A stretch of 64,000 nucleotides of DNA. Source: Chitinophagales bacterium (lineage in GTDB: Bacteria; Bacteroidota; Bacteroidia; Chitinophagales; Chitinophagaceae). Of this stretch, positions 1 through 7,854 are shown one piece after another (within the stretch, counting starts at the first letter, position 1; each line of letters starts with the position of its first letter). The stretch is taken from NCBI GenBank assembly GCA_017303835.1, contig JAFLBI010000001.1:1302001-1366000 (forward strand). The letters run 5' to 3'. Made by a program: the position numbers and the translations under genes. The notes under the pieces are model-generated. The model saw nothing but the letters and a program-made list of their open reading frames with translations. It searched no databases and had not been told where the DNA came from.

Positions 1-760
1 GGTTGCACTGGAAAACGCAAAAGAAAAAGGCGCTTTCATCTTCGGTGTGGTGAATGCTGTAGGTAGCAGTATTGCGCGACTTAGTCATGCTGGCGCTTAC
101 ACACATGCCGGACCAGAAATTGGTGTTGCAAGTACCAAAGCATTTACAGGTCAGTTAGCAGTATTGATGATGATTGCCATGAAAGTTGGCTTTGCCAAAG
201 GCACCATCACGCAAGAGCGGTACCACAACTTGATGCATGAGTTGAATGCAGTGCCGGAGAAAGTGAAGGAGATTTTGGCAGACACATCCAAGATTCAAGC
301 CATTGCCAATAAATATAAAGACGCTTCAGATTTTCTTTTCCTTGGCCGCGGTTACAACTTCCCTGTTGCATTGGAAGGCGCTTTGAAATTGAAAGAGATT
401 TCTTATATCCACGCAGAAGGTTATCCTGCTGCAGAAATGAAACACGGGCCTATCGCATTGGTAGATGAAAAACTACCAGTTGTATTCGTTGCTACCAAAG
501 ACACTTATTACGAAAAGATTGTTTCCAATATACAAGAGATCAAAGCTAGAAAGGGACAAGTGATTGCTGTGGTATCACAGAATGATGTCATTATACCTGA
601 TATGGCTAATGACGTCATGTTTGTACCAGAAGCAGATGAATTGATTGCACCCTTACTCAGTGTGATCCCATTGCAGTTATTGAGTTATTATGTTGGTGTA
701 GCGAAAGGCCTGGATGTAGACAAGCCTCGTAACCTCGCCAAGAGTGTAACCGTAGAATAA
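1..760 (+). CDS. glmS: Glutamine--fructose-6-phosphate aminotransferase (isomerizing), C-terminal part
   Basis: GlmS makes glucosamine-6-phosphate from fructose-6-phosphate and glutamine, the first step towards UDP-GlcNAc for peptidoglycan and LPS. The gene is cut by the window edge. The open frame is already running at base 2, so what is seen is the C-terminal isomerase half, made of sugar-isomerase (SIS) domains. Diagnostic stretches are VVNAVGSSIAR, GPEIGVASTKAFTGQ, a LEGALKLKEISYIHAEG segment and the family-typical C-terminus PRNLAKSVTVE. The glutaminase domain must lie upstream. The next gene starts 15 nt after the stop, so the two may be cotranscribed. Confidence 0.95.
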   Translation, partial: VALENAKEKGAFIFGVVNAVGSSIARLSHAGAYTHAGPEIGVASTKAFTGQLAVLMMIAMKVGFAKGTITQERYHNLMHELNAVPEKVKEILADTSKIQAIANKYKDASDFLFLGRGYNFPVALEGALKLKEISYIHAEGYPAAEMKHGPIALVDEKLPVVFVATKDTYYEKIVSNIQEIKARKGQVIAVVSQNDVIIPDMANDVMFVPEADELIAPLLSVIPLQLLSYYVGVAKGLDVDKPRNLAKSVTVE

Positions 761-775
761 GTCAATACCACCCTT

Positions 776-2998
776 ATGCAACAGAACAATATTCTTAAAG
801 TACCCGTATCCAGCCTGGGCTATGGGTTTATTCCTGCGAATCAAATTCCGAAAGGAAAAGACGAATATTATCTGCGCAATATTCAGAACCGAAGCGGTAT
901 TGATTATCGCCAGCTTAGCGCATTTGAGATTGAAGTACTGGTACGCAACAGAAACACCAGCGATAACTGGAATAATATTTTGGTATCAGATGCATTCAAC
1001 CCGGAACTGGTAAAGAATTGTAAGTTCTATGGACTGGTACGCATTGGTAAACTGGAGGCATTCTACTTAAGTTTCAGCGATTTAAAAGTACCGGTTGGTT
1101 TATACAATTCTACCATCATCAGTTGCGATTTTGGCGATAATGTAGTTGTGGATAATGTTAATTACTTATCGCATTATATCATTGGTAATGAAGTGATCCT
1201 TACCAATATCAATGAATTGGTTGCGACCAACCATACCAAGTTTGGTAATGGTATTTTGAAAACTGGAGAATCAGAAGCTGTGCGCATCTGGATGGAAATT
1301 TGCAATGAAAACACCGGCAGAAAAGTGATCCCATTCAACGGTATGCTGGCTGGCGATGCGTATATCTGGAGCAAGTACAAAGACGATACATTATTACAAC
1401 AGAAGCTGATTGAAATAACCGAAGCACAGTTTGATACCAAACGTGGCTATTATGGCAAGATTGGCGACAGAACGGTGATTAAAAACTGTAGCATCCTCAA
1501 AGACTGTTGGATAGGCAGTGATGCCTATATCAAAGGCGCCAACAAACTCAAAAACCTCACCATCAATTCAGGTGAAGAAGGAAAGACCCAGATTGGTGAG
1601 GGTTGCGAAATGGTGAATGGAATTATTGGCTTTGGCTGCAGGGCCTTCTATGGTGTGAAAGCGGTTCGCTTTGTGATGGCATCACATTCACAACTGAAAT
1701 ACGGTGCACGTTTGATTAACTCTTATCTGGGTAATAACGCCACCATTTCTTGTTGCGAAGTATTAAACTCCTTGATCTTCCCTGCCCATGAACAGCACCA
1801 CAACAATTCCTTCCTCTGTGCTGCAACCATTATGGGACAAAGCAATATTGCAGCCGGAGCTACCATCGGTTCTAATCACAATAGCAGAGGCAATGACGGC
1901 GAATTAATAGCCGGTAGAGGTTTCTGGCCCGGACTCTGTGTGAGCTTAAAGCACAATTCTGTGTTCGCGAGCTTTACGATGATTGCCAAGGGCGATTATA
2001 TGCATGAGTTGCAGATACCTATCCCCTTCTCTCTCATCAGCAATGACGCATCTAATGACCAACTAACAGTAATGCCGGCATTCTGGTTCCAGTATAACAT
2101 GTATGCGCTGGAAAGAAATGCCTGGAAGTATGTGGATCGTGATAAACGCATTGAACGCAAACAACTGATTGAATACGATTATCTGGCCCCTGATACGATT
2201 GAAGAAATCATTCAAGCTATGCAGTTGCTAGAATTGTTTACGGGCAAAGCTTTCCTATTGAAAGAAGAACCCGGTAAAAAGCCAGATCCGAAAAAAGCAG
2301 CGGCACTCGGCAAGCAACTGTTGATGAGCCAGGATGCTGTTATTGATAGCCTCTCGATTTACGCAGATGGTTTCGAGAACAGCCGAAGAAAAGTGCAGTT
2401 GGTGAAAGTGCGCAATGCCTATGATATCTTCCGCCAACTCATTACCTATTTTGGCGCCAATGCCTTAATGCAATCTTGGCGCGATTCAGGTATCAAATCT
2501 TTCCGCAGCTGGCAGGAAAGTCTACCCACTAAGTTGAAACGCCAGCAGTGGATGAATGTGGGCGGACAATTAATGACCACCAACGAACTCAGTAAACTGA
2601 AAGAACAGATCAAAAAAGGTAAACTCAAGAACTGGTATGCGGTACATGACCAGTATGAATTGATTGGTCAGCAATACGAAGCACAGAAAAATCATTATGG
2701 GTTAGCCGTTTTGGAAGAAATAACCGGACTCAACATACGCAGTGCTGCAGCACATAATATTGTACAACTGTTACAACAGGCTGTTGCCACCAAGGAGTGG
2801 ATGTGCAAAGGCATTTATGATTCCAGAGCTAAGGATTACAGCAACAGTTTCCGTAAAATGGTCTATGATACAGTGGCTGAAATGAATGCAGTGCTGGGCA
2901 AATTGGAACAGAACAGTTTTATCAAAGAACAGGAAATTCAATTAAAACAATACAAGCAGGAAGTAGATCAATACATCAAGCAGCTGGGTAAGAAATGA
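776..2998 (+). CDS. DUF4954 family protein (left-handed beta-helix, nucleotidyltransferase-like)
   Basis: A 740-residue protein resembling the Bacteroidota family DUF4954. The central part (about residues 100-400) is rich in hexapeptide-like turns typical of a left-handed parallel beta-helix (IGDRTVIKN, CWIGSDAYIKG, IAAGATIGSNHNS), as found in sugar-nucleotide acyl- and nucleotidyltransferases. The C-terminal third is predicted helical. No signal peptide, so cytoplasmic. The substrate is unknown. Position right after glmS makes amino-sugar or sugar-nucleotide metabolism possible, but this is inference. The stop overlaps the next start (ATGA), indicating translational coupling. Confidence 0.75.
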   Translation: MQQNNILKVPVSSLGYGFIPANQIPKGKDEYYLRNIQNRSGIDYRQLSAFEIEVLVRNRNTSDNWNNILVSDAFNPELVKNCKFYGLVRIGKLEAFYLSFSDLKVPVGLYNSTIISCDFGDNVVVDNVNYLSHYIIGNEVILTNINELVATNHTKFGNGILKTGESEAVRIWMEICNENTGRKVIPFNGMLAGDAYIWSKYKDDTLLQQKLIEITEAQFDTKRGYYGKIGDRTVIKNCSILKDCWIGSDAYIKGANKLKNLTINSGEEGKTQIGEGCEMVNGIIGFGCRAFYGVKAVRFVMASHSQLKYGARLINSYLGNNATISCCEVLNSLIFPAHEQHHNNSFLCAATIMGQSNIAAGATIGSNHNSRGNDGELIAGRGFWPGLCVSLKHNSVFASFTMIAKGDYMHELQIPIPFSLISNDASNDQLTVMPAFWFQYNMYALERNAWKYVDRDKRIERKQLIEYDYLAPDTIEEIIQAMQLLELFTGKAFLLKEEPGKKPDPKKAAALGKQLLMSQDAVIDSLSIYADGFENSRRKVQLVKVRNAYDIFRQLITYFGANALMQSWRDSGIKSFRSWQESLPTKLKRQQWMNVGGQLMTTNELSKLKEQIKKGKLKNWYAVHDQYELIGQQYEAQKNHYGLAVLEEITGLNIRSAAAHNIVQLLQQAVATKEWMCKGIYDSRAKDYSNSFRKMVYDTVAEMNAVLGKLEQNSFIKEQEIQLKQYKQEVDQYIKQLGKK

Positions 2999-3396
2999 AC
3001 CGGGATGTAGATGCCTATATCGACCAATTAGAAACGCCACTCGCCGAGACTGCAGCCATCATCAGGCAATTATTACTGGAAAACGTGCCCGGTATTGAAG
3101 AAAAATTTAGCTTCAAAATTCCCTTTTACCATTACCATGGTATGTTTTGCTATCTCAATAAAACCAAAGCGGGACTGGATCTGGGCTTTTGCAGAGGCAA
3201 GGATCTGGTTATGGCTTTTCCGCAGTTAGACTTGCGTGGCAGAGATATGGTAGCATCTGTAATCCTTACCCAACCCAAAGACATCCACCAATTGCAGATT
3301 CCGGAATTGATTATTGCCGCAGCAGCCTGGAATGAAGAGGCAAAACGCATCCGCAAAAGCTTCCTTAAAAAGCCTGGTGGCAGGGCCCGGAAATAA
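2995..3396 (+). CDS. DUF1801 domain-containing protein
   Basis: A 133-residue cytoplasmic protein of the DUF1801 (YdhG-like) fold. It opens with DVDAYIDQLETPLAETAAIIRQ and has the family-typical EEKFSFKIPFYHYHGMFCYL segment, followed by GLDLGFCRGKDL. The C-terminus is basic (KKPGGRARK). Its start overlaps the upstream stop by 4 nt, so it belongs to the same transcription unit as the DUF4954 gene. The biochemical role of the family is not established. Confidence 0.75.
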   Translation: MNRDVDAYIDQLETPLAETAAIIRQLLLENVPGIEEKFSFKIPFYHYHGMFCYLNKTKAGLDLGFCRGKDLVMAFPQLDLRGRDMVASVILTQPKDIHQLQIPELIIAAAAWNEEAKRIRKSFLKKPGGRARK

Positions 3397-3417
3397 AAAA
3401 CCCCGCACTTGGCGGGG
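3395..3417 (-). terminator. Intrinsic terminator of the small lipoprotein gene
   Basis: Perfect 6-bp stem CCCCGC/GCGGGG (3401-3406 with 3412-3417) and a 5-nt loop. On the minus strand it is followed by a run of six U (3395-3400). It overlaps the stop codon of the convergent DUF1801 gene. No U-tract is seen in the plus direction. Confidence 0.85.
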
Positions 3418-3453
3418 CCTTCTTGCAAGAAGTTATTAATTCAGTACAATGAA

Positions 3454-3639
3454 TTACTTCTTAGTAGTATCAGCAGCGGCAGCAGCTGAATCAACTGCAG
3501 GAGCAGCAGAATCAACAGCAGGAGCAGCTACAGTAGAATCTACAGTAGTTGCAGGAGAATCAGTTTTAGCTTCAGTGTTTTCACCGCTGTTGCAAGCTAC
3601 GAAACCAGCGATAGCCAGTAATGCGAGTACTTTTTTCAT
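3454..3639 (-). CDS. Small Ala/Asp/Ser/Thr-rich lipoprotein, copy 1
   Basis: A 61-residue predicted lipoprotein. MKKVLALLAIAGFVAC is a signal peptide ending at a lipobox-like Cys (residue 16). The mature part is low-complexity with repeated AVDSAAPAVDS units and ends DTTKK. I chose the ATG at 3639, because an upstream in-frame ATG would put 14 odd residues before the signal peptide and would overlap the promoter box. A near-identical paralogue lies at 48552-48734. A consensus promoter and a terminator flank it, so it is probably monocistronic. Function unknown. The composition suggests an abundant disordered surface or periplasmic lipopeptide. Confidence 0.8.
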   Translation of the reverse strand: MKKVLALLAIAGFVACNSGENTEAKTDSPATTVDSTVAAPAVDSAAPAVDSAAAAADTTKK

Positions 3640-3663
3640 TGTAAGTGTTTTTTTAATTTGGTC

Positions 3664-3695
3664 GCAAAGATAGGGCCTCAAGCGAATTCATCAAA
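3664..3695 (-). promoter_or_regulatory. Bacteroidota-type promoter of lipoprotein copy 1
   Basis: On the minus strand TTTG (3692-3695) is followed after 20 nt by TATCTTTG (3664-3671), a full match to the TTTG-N19-21-TAnnTTTG consensus. The box lies 24 nt before the chosen ATG. Confidence 0.8.
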
Positions 3696-3710
3696 TTTTA
3701 ACAGCAATTT

Positions 3711-5027
3711 TTATTTTTTCCTGAAGAAAATCCTGACAGGCACACCTTGAAATTTAAAATGTGTACGAAGCTGATTTTCAAGGTAGTTACGATAAGGAGT
3801 CTTGATATCGTCTGGATAATTCGTGAAAAACGCAAATGATGGTACCTGTGTAGGTAGTTGGGTAACGTATTTGATTTTTACGGAATGCCCACGTACGACC
3901 GGTGCATGATAAGCTTCCACCGCTTTCAACATCACATCGTTCAGCTGAGAAGTCGGGATTTTACGGCGTTTGTTCTCAAATACATCTAAACCTATTTCAA
4001 TGGCTTTGAAGATGCGTGTCTTTTCCTTGGCTGAAATAAAGATCACCGGTACGTCAGTAAATGGCGCAATTCTTTGCTTCAATACCTTCTCATAATCGCG
4101 GGCTGTATTGGTTGATTTCTCCATCACATCCCACTTATTCACCAGAATCACCACCCCCTTTCCCTTTCTGGCGGCTAAGGAGAAAATACTTACATCCTGA
4201 GCCGTAATACCTTTTGCAGCATCCAGTACCAGCAAGCAGACATCTGCCTCATCCATGGCTTTGATAGCACGGATAACGGAGTAGAACTCCAGATCATCCT
4301 TTTCTTTGTTCTTACGGCGGATACCCGCTGTATCAATCAGGATAAACTCTTTCTGAAAGAGATTATAATGGGTATGGATGGTATCACGGGTTGTACCAGC
4401 AATATCGCTCACGATGGTACGCTCCTGCCCAATTAACGCATTCAACAAGCTGGATTTGCCCACATTTGGCTGACCGATAATGGCAAATTTGGGTAAAGCT
4501 TGTTCAGCTTCTGTAGCTTCAGATTCTTCTGGCTTGATCTGCTCGGTAATCGCATCAAGTAATTCACCGGATCCACTACCGCTAATACTACTGATGAAGA
4601 AAATATTATCGAAACCTAAGGAATAAAATTCCGTGGCTTCCAACATACGCTCGTGGTTATCTACTTTGTTAACTGCCAGATAAACCGGTTTGGTACTTCT
4701 GCGCAGCAAATGCGCCATACTATCATCCAATTCAGTGATACCGGTAACCACATCTACCATGAAGATCAGGGCATTGGCTTCTTCGATCGCAATCTTTACC
4801 TGCTTACGAATTTCTGTTTCAAAAATATCCTCACTATCCGGTACAAAACCACCGGTATCAATGACGTTGAACGTCTTTCCGTTCCATTCGGAAACACCAT
4901 ATTGGCGATCGCGTGTAACGCCGCTCACATCATCCACAATAGCCTTTCTCTGCTCCAACAAGCGGTTGAAGAAAGTACTTTTACCCACGTTTGGGCGACC
5001 AACAATTGCAACTGTATACGCAGACAT
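3711..5027 (-). CDS. der: Ribosome biogenesis GTPase Der (EngA)
   Basis: 438 residues, the normal length for Der, a double GTPase that acts in maturation of the 50S subunit. The first G domain has GRPNVGKS (about residue 10), DTGGF and NKVD. The second has GQPNVGKSSLL (about 185), DTAGIRRK and NKWD. A C-terminal KH-like domain ends in VPVRIFFRKK. The ATG at 5027 is followed by SAYTVAIVGRPNVGKS, the usual N-terminus. It lies in a minus-strand series with a secreted hypothetical protein and era, so two ribosome-assembly GTPases sit within 3 kb. Confidence 0.97.
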   Translation of the reverse strand: MSAYTVAIVGRPNVGKSTFFNRLLEQRKAIVDDVSGVTRDRQYGVSEWNGKTFNVIDTGGFVPDSEDIFETEIRKQVKIAIEEANALIFMVDVVTGITELDDSMAHLLRRSTKPVYLAVNKVDNHERMLEATEFYSLGFDNIFFISSISGSGSGELLDAITEQIKPEESEATEAEQALPKFAIIGQPNVGKSSLLNALIGQERTIVSDIAGTTRDTIHTHYNLFQKEFILIDTAGIRRKNKEKDDLEFYSVIRAIKAMDEADVCLLVLDAAKGITAQDVSIFSLAARKGKGVVILVNKWDVMEKSTNTARDYEKVLKQRIAPFTDVPVIFISAKEKTRIFKAIEIGLDVFENKRRKIPTSQLNDVMLKAVEAYHAPVVRGHSVKIKYVTQLPTQVPSFAFFTNYPDDIKTPYRNYLENQLRTHFKFQGVPVRIFFRKK

Positions 5028-5057
5028 AATGATTCAGAATGGGCGCAAAGGTCGTGA

Positions 5058-5810
5058 TTAATCGAATACCAGCCTGATTTTATTACCCCGCTTACTATTG
5101 TAGTAGTCGAGAAAGAGCGCTACTTCCTGTGGTGTTTTGAGCTTATTTTGCTGCTTATCCAACCATGCTTCTGCGCTGCTTTCAGCAGGAATTGATTCCA
5201 GAATGTGTGAACGGGACAGTCTTGGCAACTGCGTTGCAATGCCATTCTGATAGAGGTAATAAGACTCCTTTTTCCTGAAACGATTCAACTTGTATATAAC
5301 TAATGAATCGTAGGTATCGATGTACTTACTCGTACGCTTCACCAATTGCACTTCTCCGATATTATACGTCTGCATGTAATGAAAAAGGCTCGACTCATCC
5401 TTATCAAAACCCTTCATACCACATTGGAACATCTGTAATGGTTCTGTGCTGTCTCTTGGTACAAAAACCACTCTTTTGATTTGTCCTTTATCAGCCACCA
5501 ACTCCTCCCCCAATTTATTGAGATAATGCAGGCTATTGTTATAGAGATTTATCTTGACAGTAAACTTTCCAAACAACTTATCATTGAAATCGAACAACCA
5601 TGCTACTCGCCAGGATGAATCTGCAAACGGTGTTCCTCTAACATCATTCAAGTTGATTGTTCTGCCCAATTTATCTGTACCATAAATATTGATTTGGGTC
5701 ATGATAATTGAGCCCCCAGGAGAATTACCTGCAATCACAGGATCGAATACTACTTGTGACTTTACAATGTAAGTCAGCAGCAGCAGGCTGATCAGTAAAC
5801 AAGAACGCAT
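5058..5810 (-). CDS. Secreted hypothetical protein
   Basis: 250 residues. Residues 1-18 (MRSCLLISLLLLTYIVKS) form a signal peptide. The mature part contains a segment starting VVFDPVIAGNSPGG and a C-terminal helix rich in DKQQNKLKTPQEVALFLDYYN. I do not recognise a domain. It lies 9 nt downstream of era and 30 nt upstream of der on the same strand, so cotranscription is likely, but its envelope location suggests no link with ribosome assembly. Confidence 0.65.
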   Translation of the reverse strand: MRSCLLISLLLLTYIVKSQVVFDPVIAGNSPGGSIIMTQINIYGTDKLGRTINLNDVRGTPFADSSWRVAWLFDFNDKLFGKFTVKINLYNNSLHYLNKLGEELVADKGQIKRVVFVPRDSTEPLQMFQCGMKGFDKDESSLFHYMQTYNIGEVQLVKRTSKYIDTYDSLVIYKLNRFRKKESYYLYQNGIATQLPRLSRSHILESIPAESSAEAWLDKQQNKLKTPQEVALFLDYYNSKRGNKIRLVFD

Positions 5811-5819
5811 ATGGTTGTT

Positions 5820-6686
5820 TTATTGGTATCCGTATTCGCGCAACTGCAATTCATTGTCGCGCCACTTGGGTTTAACTTTCACAAACAATTCCAGAAACAC
5901 TTTTTCACCTATGAAAGCTTCAATTTCTTTTCTGGCAGCAGTACCAATTTCTTTGATCATTTTACCACGTTCCCCTAGTATGATGCCTTTCTGTGTTTCA
6001 CGCTGCACAATAATATCTGCCTGAATCTTGACCAGATGACCACGCTCCTTATACTCATTCACCAACACGGCAGTGTGATAAGGAATCTCATCTCCAAACA
6101 ATTCATAGATTCTTTCTCTGATCAATTCCGCCACAAAGAATTTTGTAGGTAAATCACTTAAGTGATCTTCCGGATAAAATGGATCACCATCTGGTAATAA
6201 ATCCAGAATCGTCTTAATCAATACTTCTGTATGCTGTTTTTTCAAAGCAGAAATCGCAATACAGTTTTTCGCATAAGGCTTATCCTTAAAAAACGCTTTT
6301 GCAGCTTCCAGCTTTTTACCGGCATCAATTTTATTGAGCACAAGAATTACCGGCACTTTCAATTTCAGTGAACTGAATATAACATCAGCTTCCTCCAGGT
6401 TATCATTAATATCTACCAGCAATAAGGCGATGTCTGCATCTTCTAAGGCCGACTTCACCGCAAGCATCATCTTCTCATGCAACTTGTATTTGGCTTCAAT
6501 GATGCCTGGCGTATCAGAAAAAATTACCTGATACTCGCCCGGTTTATTCAAGAAACCTTTGATGCGGTGCCTGGTCGTTTGCACTTTAGGCGATACTATA
6601 GCCAGTTTTTCACCCAACAAAGCATTTAGCAAAGTACTTTTACCTGCATTGGGTTTACCGAATATGTTGACAAAACCGGATTTCAT
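5820..6686 (-). CDS. era: GTPase Era
   Basis: 288 residues, typical length. Era binds the 3' end of 16S rRNA during 30S maturation. The N-terminal G domain shows GKPNAGKSTLL (about residue 10), DTPGI and NKID. The C-terminal KH domain has the GERGKMIKEIG loop (about 240). It follows the tRNA-fMet gene and its terminator and precedes the secreted hypothetical gene and der, which are probably in the same transcript. Confidence 0.97.
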   Translation of the reverse strand: MKSGFVNIFGKPNAGKSTLLNALLGEKLAIVSPKVQTTRHRIKGFLNKPGEYQVIFSDTPGIIEAKYKLHEKMMLAVKSALEDADIALLLVDINDNLEEADVIFSSLKLKVPVILVLNKIDAGKKLEAAKAFFKDKPYAKNCIAISALKKQHTEVLIKTILDLLPDGDPFYPEDHLSDLPTKFFVAELIRERIYELFGDEIPYHTAVLVNEYKERGHLVKIQADIIVQRETQKGIILGERGKMIKEIGTAARKEIEAFIGEKVFLELFVKVKPKWRDNELQLREYGYQ

Positions 6687-6702
6687 CTTACTGTAATGTA
6701 CT

Positions 6703-6729
6703 AAAAAATAAAACCCCGGAATTCCGGGG
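6703..6729 (-). terminator. Intrinsic terminator after tRNA-fMet
   Basis: Stem CCCCGG/CCGGGG with an AATT loop (6714-6729). On the minus strand it is followed by a T-rich run, TTTTATTTTTTAG. It separates the tRNA from era. Confidence 0.85.
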
Positions 6730-6736
6730 TCTGGTG

Positions 6737-6808
<72 letters not shown>

Positions 6809-6883
6809 ATATAATGTGTTCGAAATTATCGCGTTAGTGGGCAGCAAAGGTAATGGTCGGCGATTTTCTATCCAAATATTTTA

Positions 6884-7615
6884 TCAATCATCATTTCTTC
6901 TCTTCACAGAAGCCGCACCACTGGTATTGATATCGCGAATCAGACCTTCACCTCTGTAATAGATATTGCTGCCGCCACTGGCTTCTGCACTCAACTCTTT
7001 ATTGACATAAATACGAATACCAGAAGCACCTGATGCTTCAACTTTGCAGTAGTCTACTTTCAGATCAAAAGCACGGATGCTACAAGCACCACTGGCATCA
7101 ATCTCCGCTTTTACTGCAGTGCCTGATATCTTGGCATTAGATGCACCACTTGCATCAATCACCAGCTTATCGGCTTGTACTGCACCGGTAAAATCGCTGG
7201 CACCGGATAATTCAATACGCAAGTCCGCTAACTTGATACTTCCGGTCGTTTTCACATTGCAGGCACCTGTGGCTTCTACTTTGCGCAAGTCTTTGAATGT
7301 TACATAAGCTTTCATCTTGGAATTACTCCAACTACGCCAATTCCAGCCCTTGGTATCAAAAAAGATATGGAGTACCCCATTTCTAACTTCTGTGCGAATT
7401 CGATCGCGCACTTCATCAGCACTGGCACTTACAGCAACCGCTTCTTCCGATCCCTGAGAAATGTATAAGTCTATGGCACCAGAAACTTCAATCTCACGGA
7501 AATCGGCCGCCTTACGTACTTCCACATTGGCATCGTACACCACGTTTTTCTCTTCCTGGGCCATCGCACCCAGCGTGCCCAACAAACAGCAAAAGCTGAT
7601 CAACAAATGTTTCAT
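6884..7615 (-). CDS. Secreted DUF2807 (GIN domain) protein
   Basis: 243 residues starting at the ATG at 7615, which begins the signal peptide MKHLLISFCCLLGTLGAMAQ. An upstream in-frame start would place 35 unrelated residues first. The mature part is a repetitive beta-structure of the DUF2807 family, with SGA-type turns about every 20 residues (EVSGAID, ELSGASD, DASGASN, EASGGSN, NTSGAAS), as expected for a beta-helix. Role unknown; the family is common in Bacteroidota envelopes. It is divergent from the TPP-controlled receptor gene. A distant paralogue is at 27143-27862. Confidence 0.8.
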   Translation of the reverse strand: MKHLLISFCCLLGTLGAMAQEEKNVVYDANVEVRKAADFREIEVSGAIDLYISQGSEEAVAVSASADEVRDRIRTEVRNGVLHIFFDTKGWNWRSWSNSKMKAYVTFKDLRKVEATGACNVKTTGSIKLADLRIELSGASDFTGAVQADKLVIDASGASNAKISGTAVKAEIDASGACSIRAFDLKVDYCKVEASGASGIRIYVNKELSAEASGGSNIYYRGEGLIRDINTSGAASVKRRNDD

Positions 7616-7661
7616 TACGGTGTTTTTTAATTGAAACGGCAAAAGCAGGCTAAAGTTACAC

Positions 7662-7692
7662 TTGGTCATAAAAAAATGGCCGCCTACCTTTG
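7662..7692 (+). promoter_or_regulatory. Promoter of the TPP riboswitch/TonB receptor unit
   Basis: TTG at 7662-7664, 20 nt spacing, then TACCTTTG at 7685-7692. This predicts a start near 7696-7700, just before the riboswitch P1 stem. Confidence 0.8.
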
Positions 7693-7700
7693 CCGCGCAA

Positions 7701-7775
7701 TCCCGGGGTGCTGTTCCCATAGAACGGCTGAGATAATACCCGTAGAACCTGAACAGGGTAATTCCTGCGAAGGGA
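7701..7775 (+). ncRNA. TPP riboswitch (THI element)
   Basis: The conserved core of the thiamine pyrophosphate aptamer is visible in order: GGGGTGC, GGCTGAGA, AATACCCG, GAACCTGA, CAGGGTAAT and CCTGCGAAGGGA. TCCC at 7701-7704 pairs with GGGA at 7772-7775 to close P1. A weak hairpin, partly G:U-paired (7781-7797), follows with a short T run. The expression platform could be transcriptional or translational and cannot be decided by eye. It lies 80 nt upstream of the TonB-dependent receptor. Confidence 0.96.
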
Positions 7776-7854
7776 GGTGTACAGTTTCTAGAGCTGTGCT
7801 TTTCCTACAGCATTTCCCTGTTCCCAAATTGAATCATTTTTTAAACGAAAAGTC

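Noticed and set aside
3449-3673. A plus-strand Ala/Ser-rich ORF (and the similar one at 48559-48759)
   Set aside because: Both are reverse-strand shadows of the two small lipoprotein genes, which have signal peptides and, for copy 1, a promoter.
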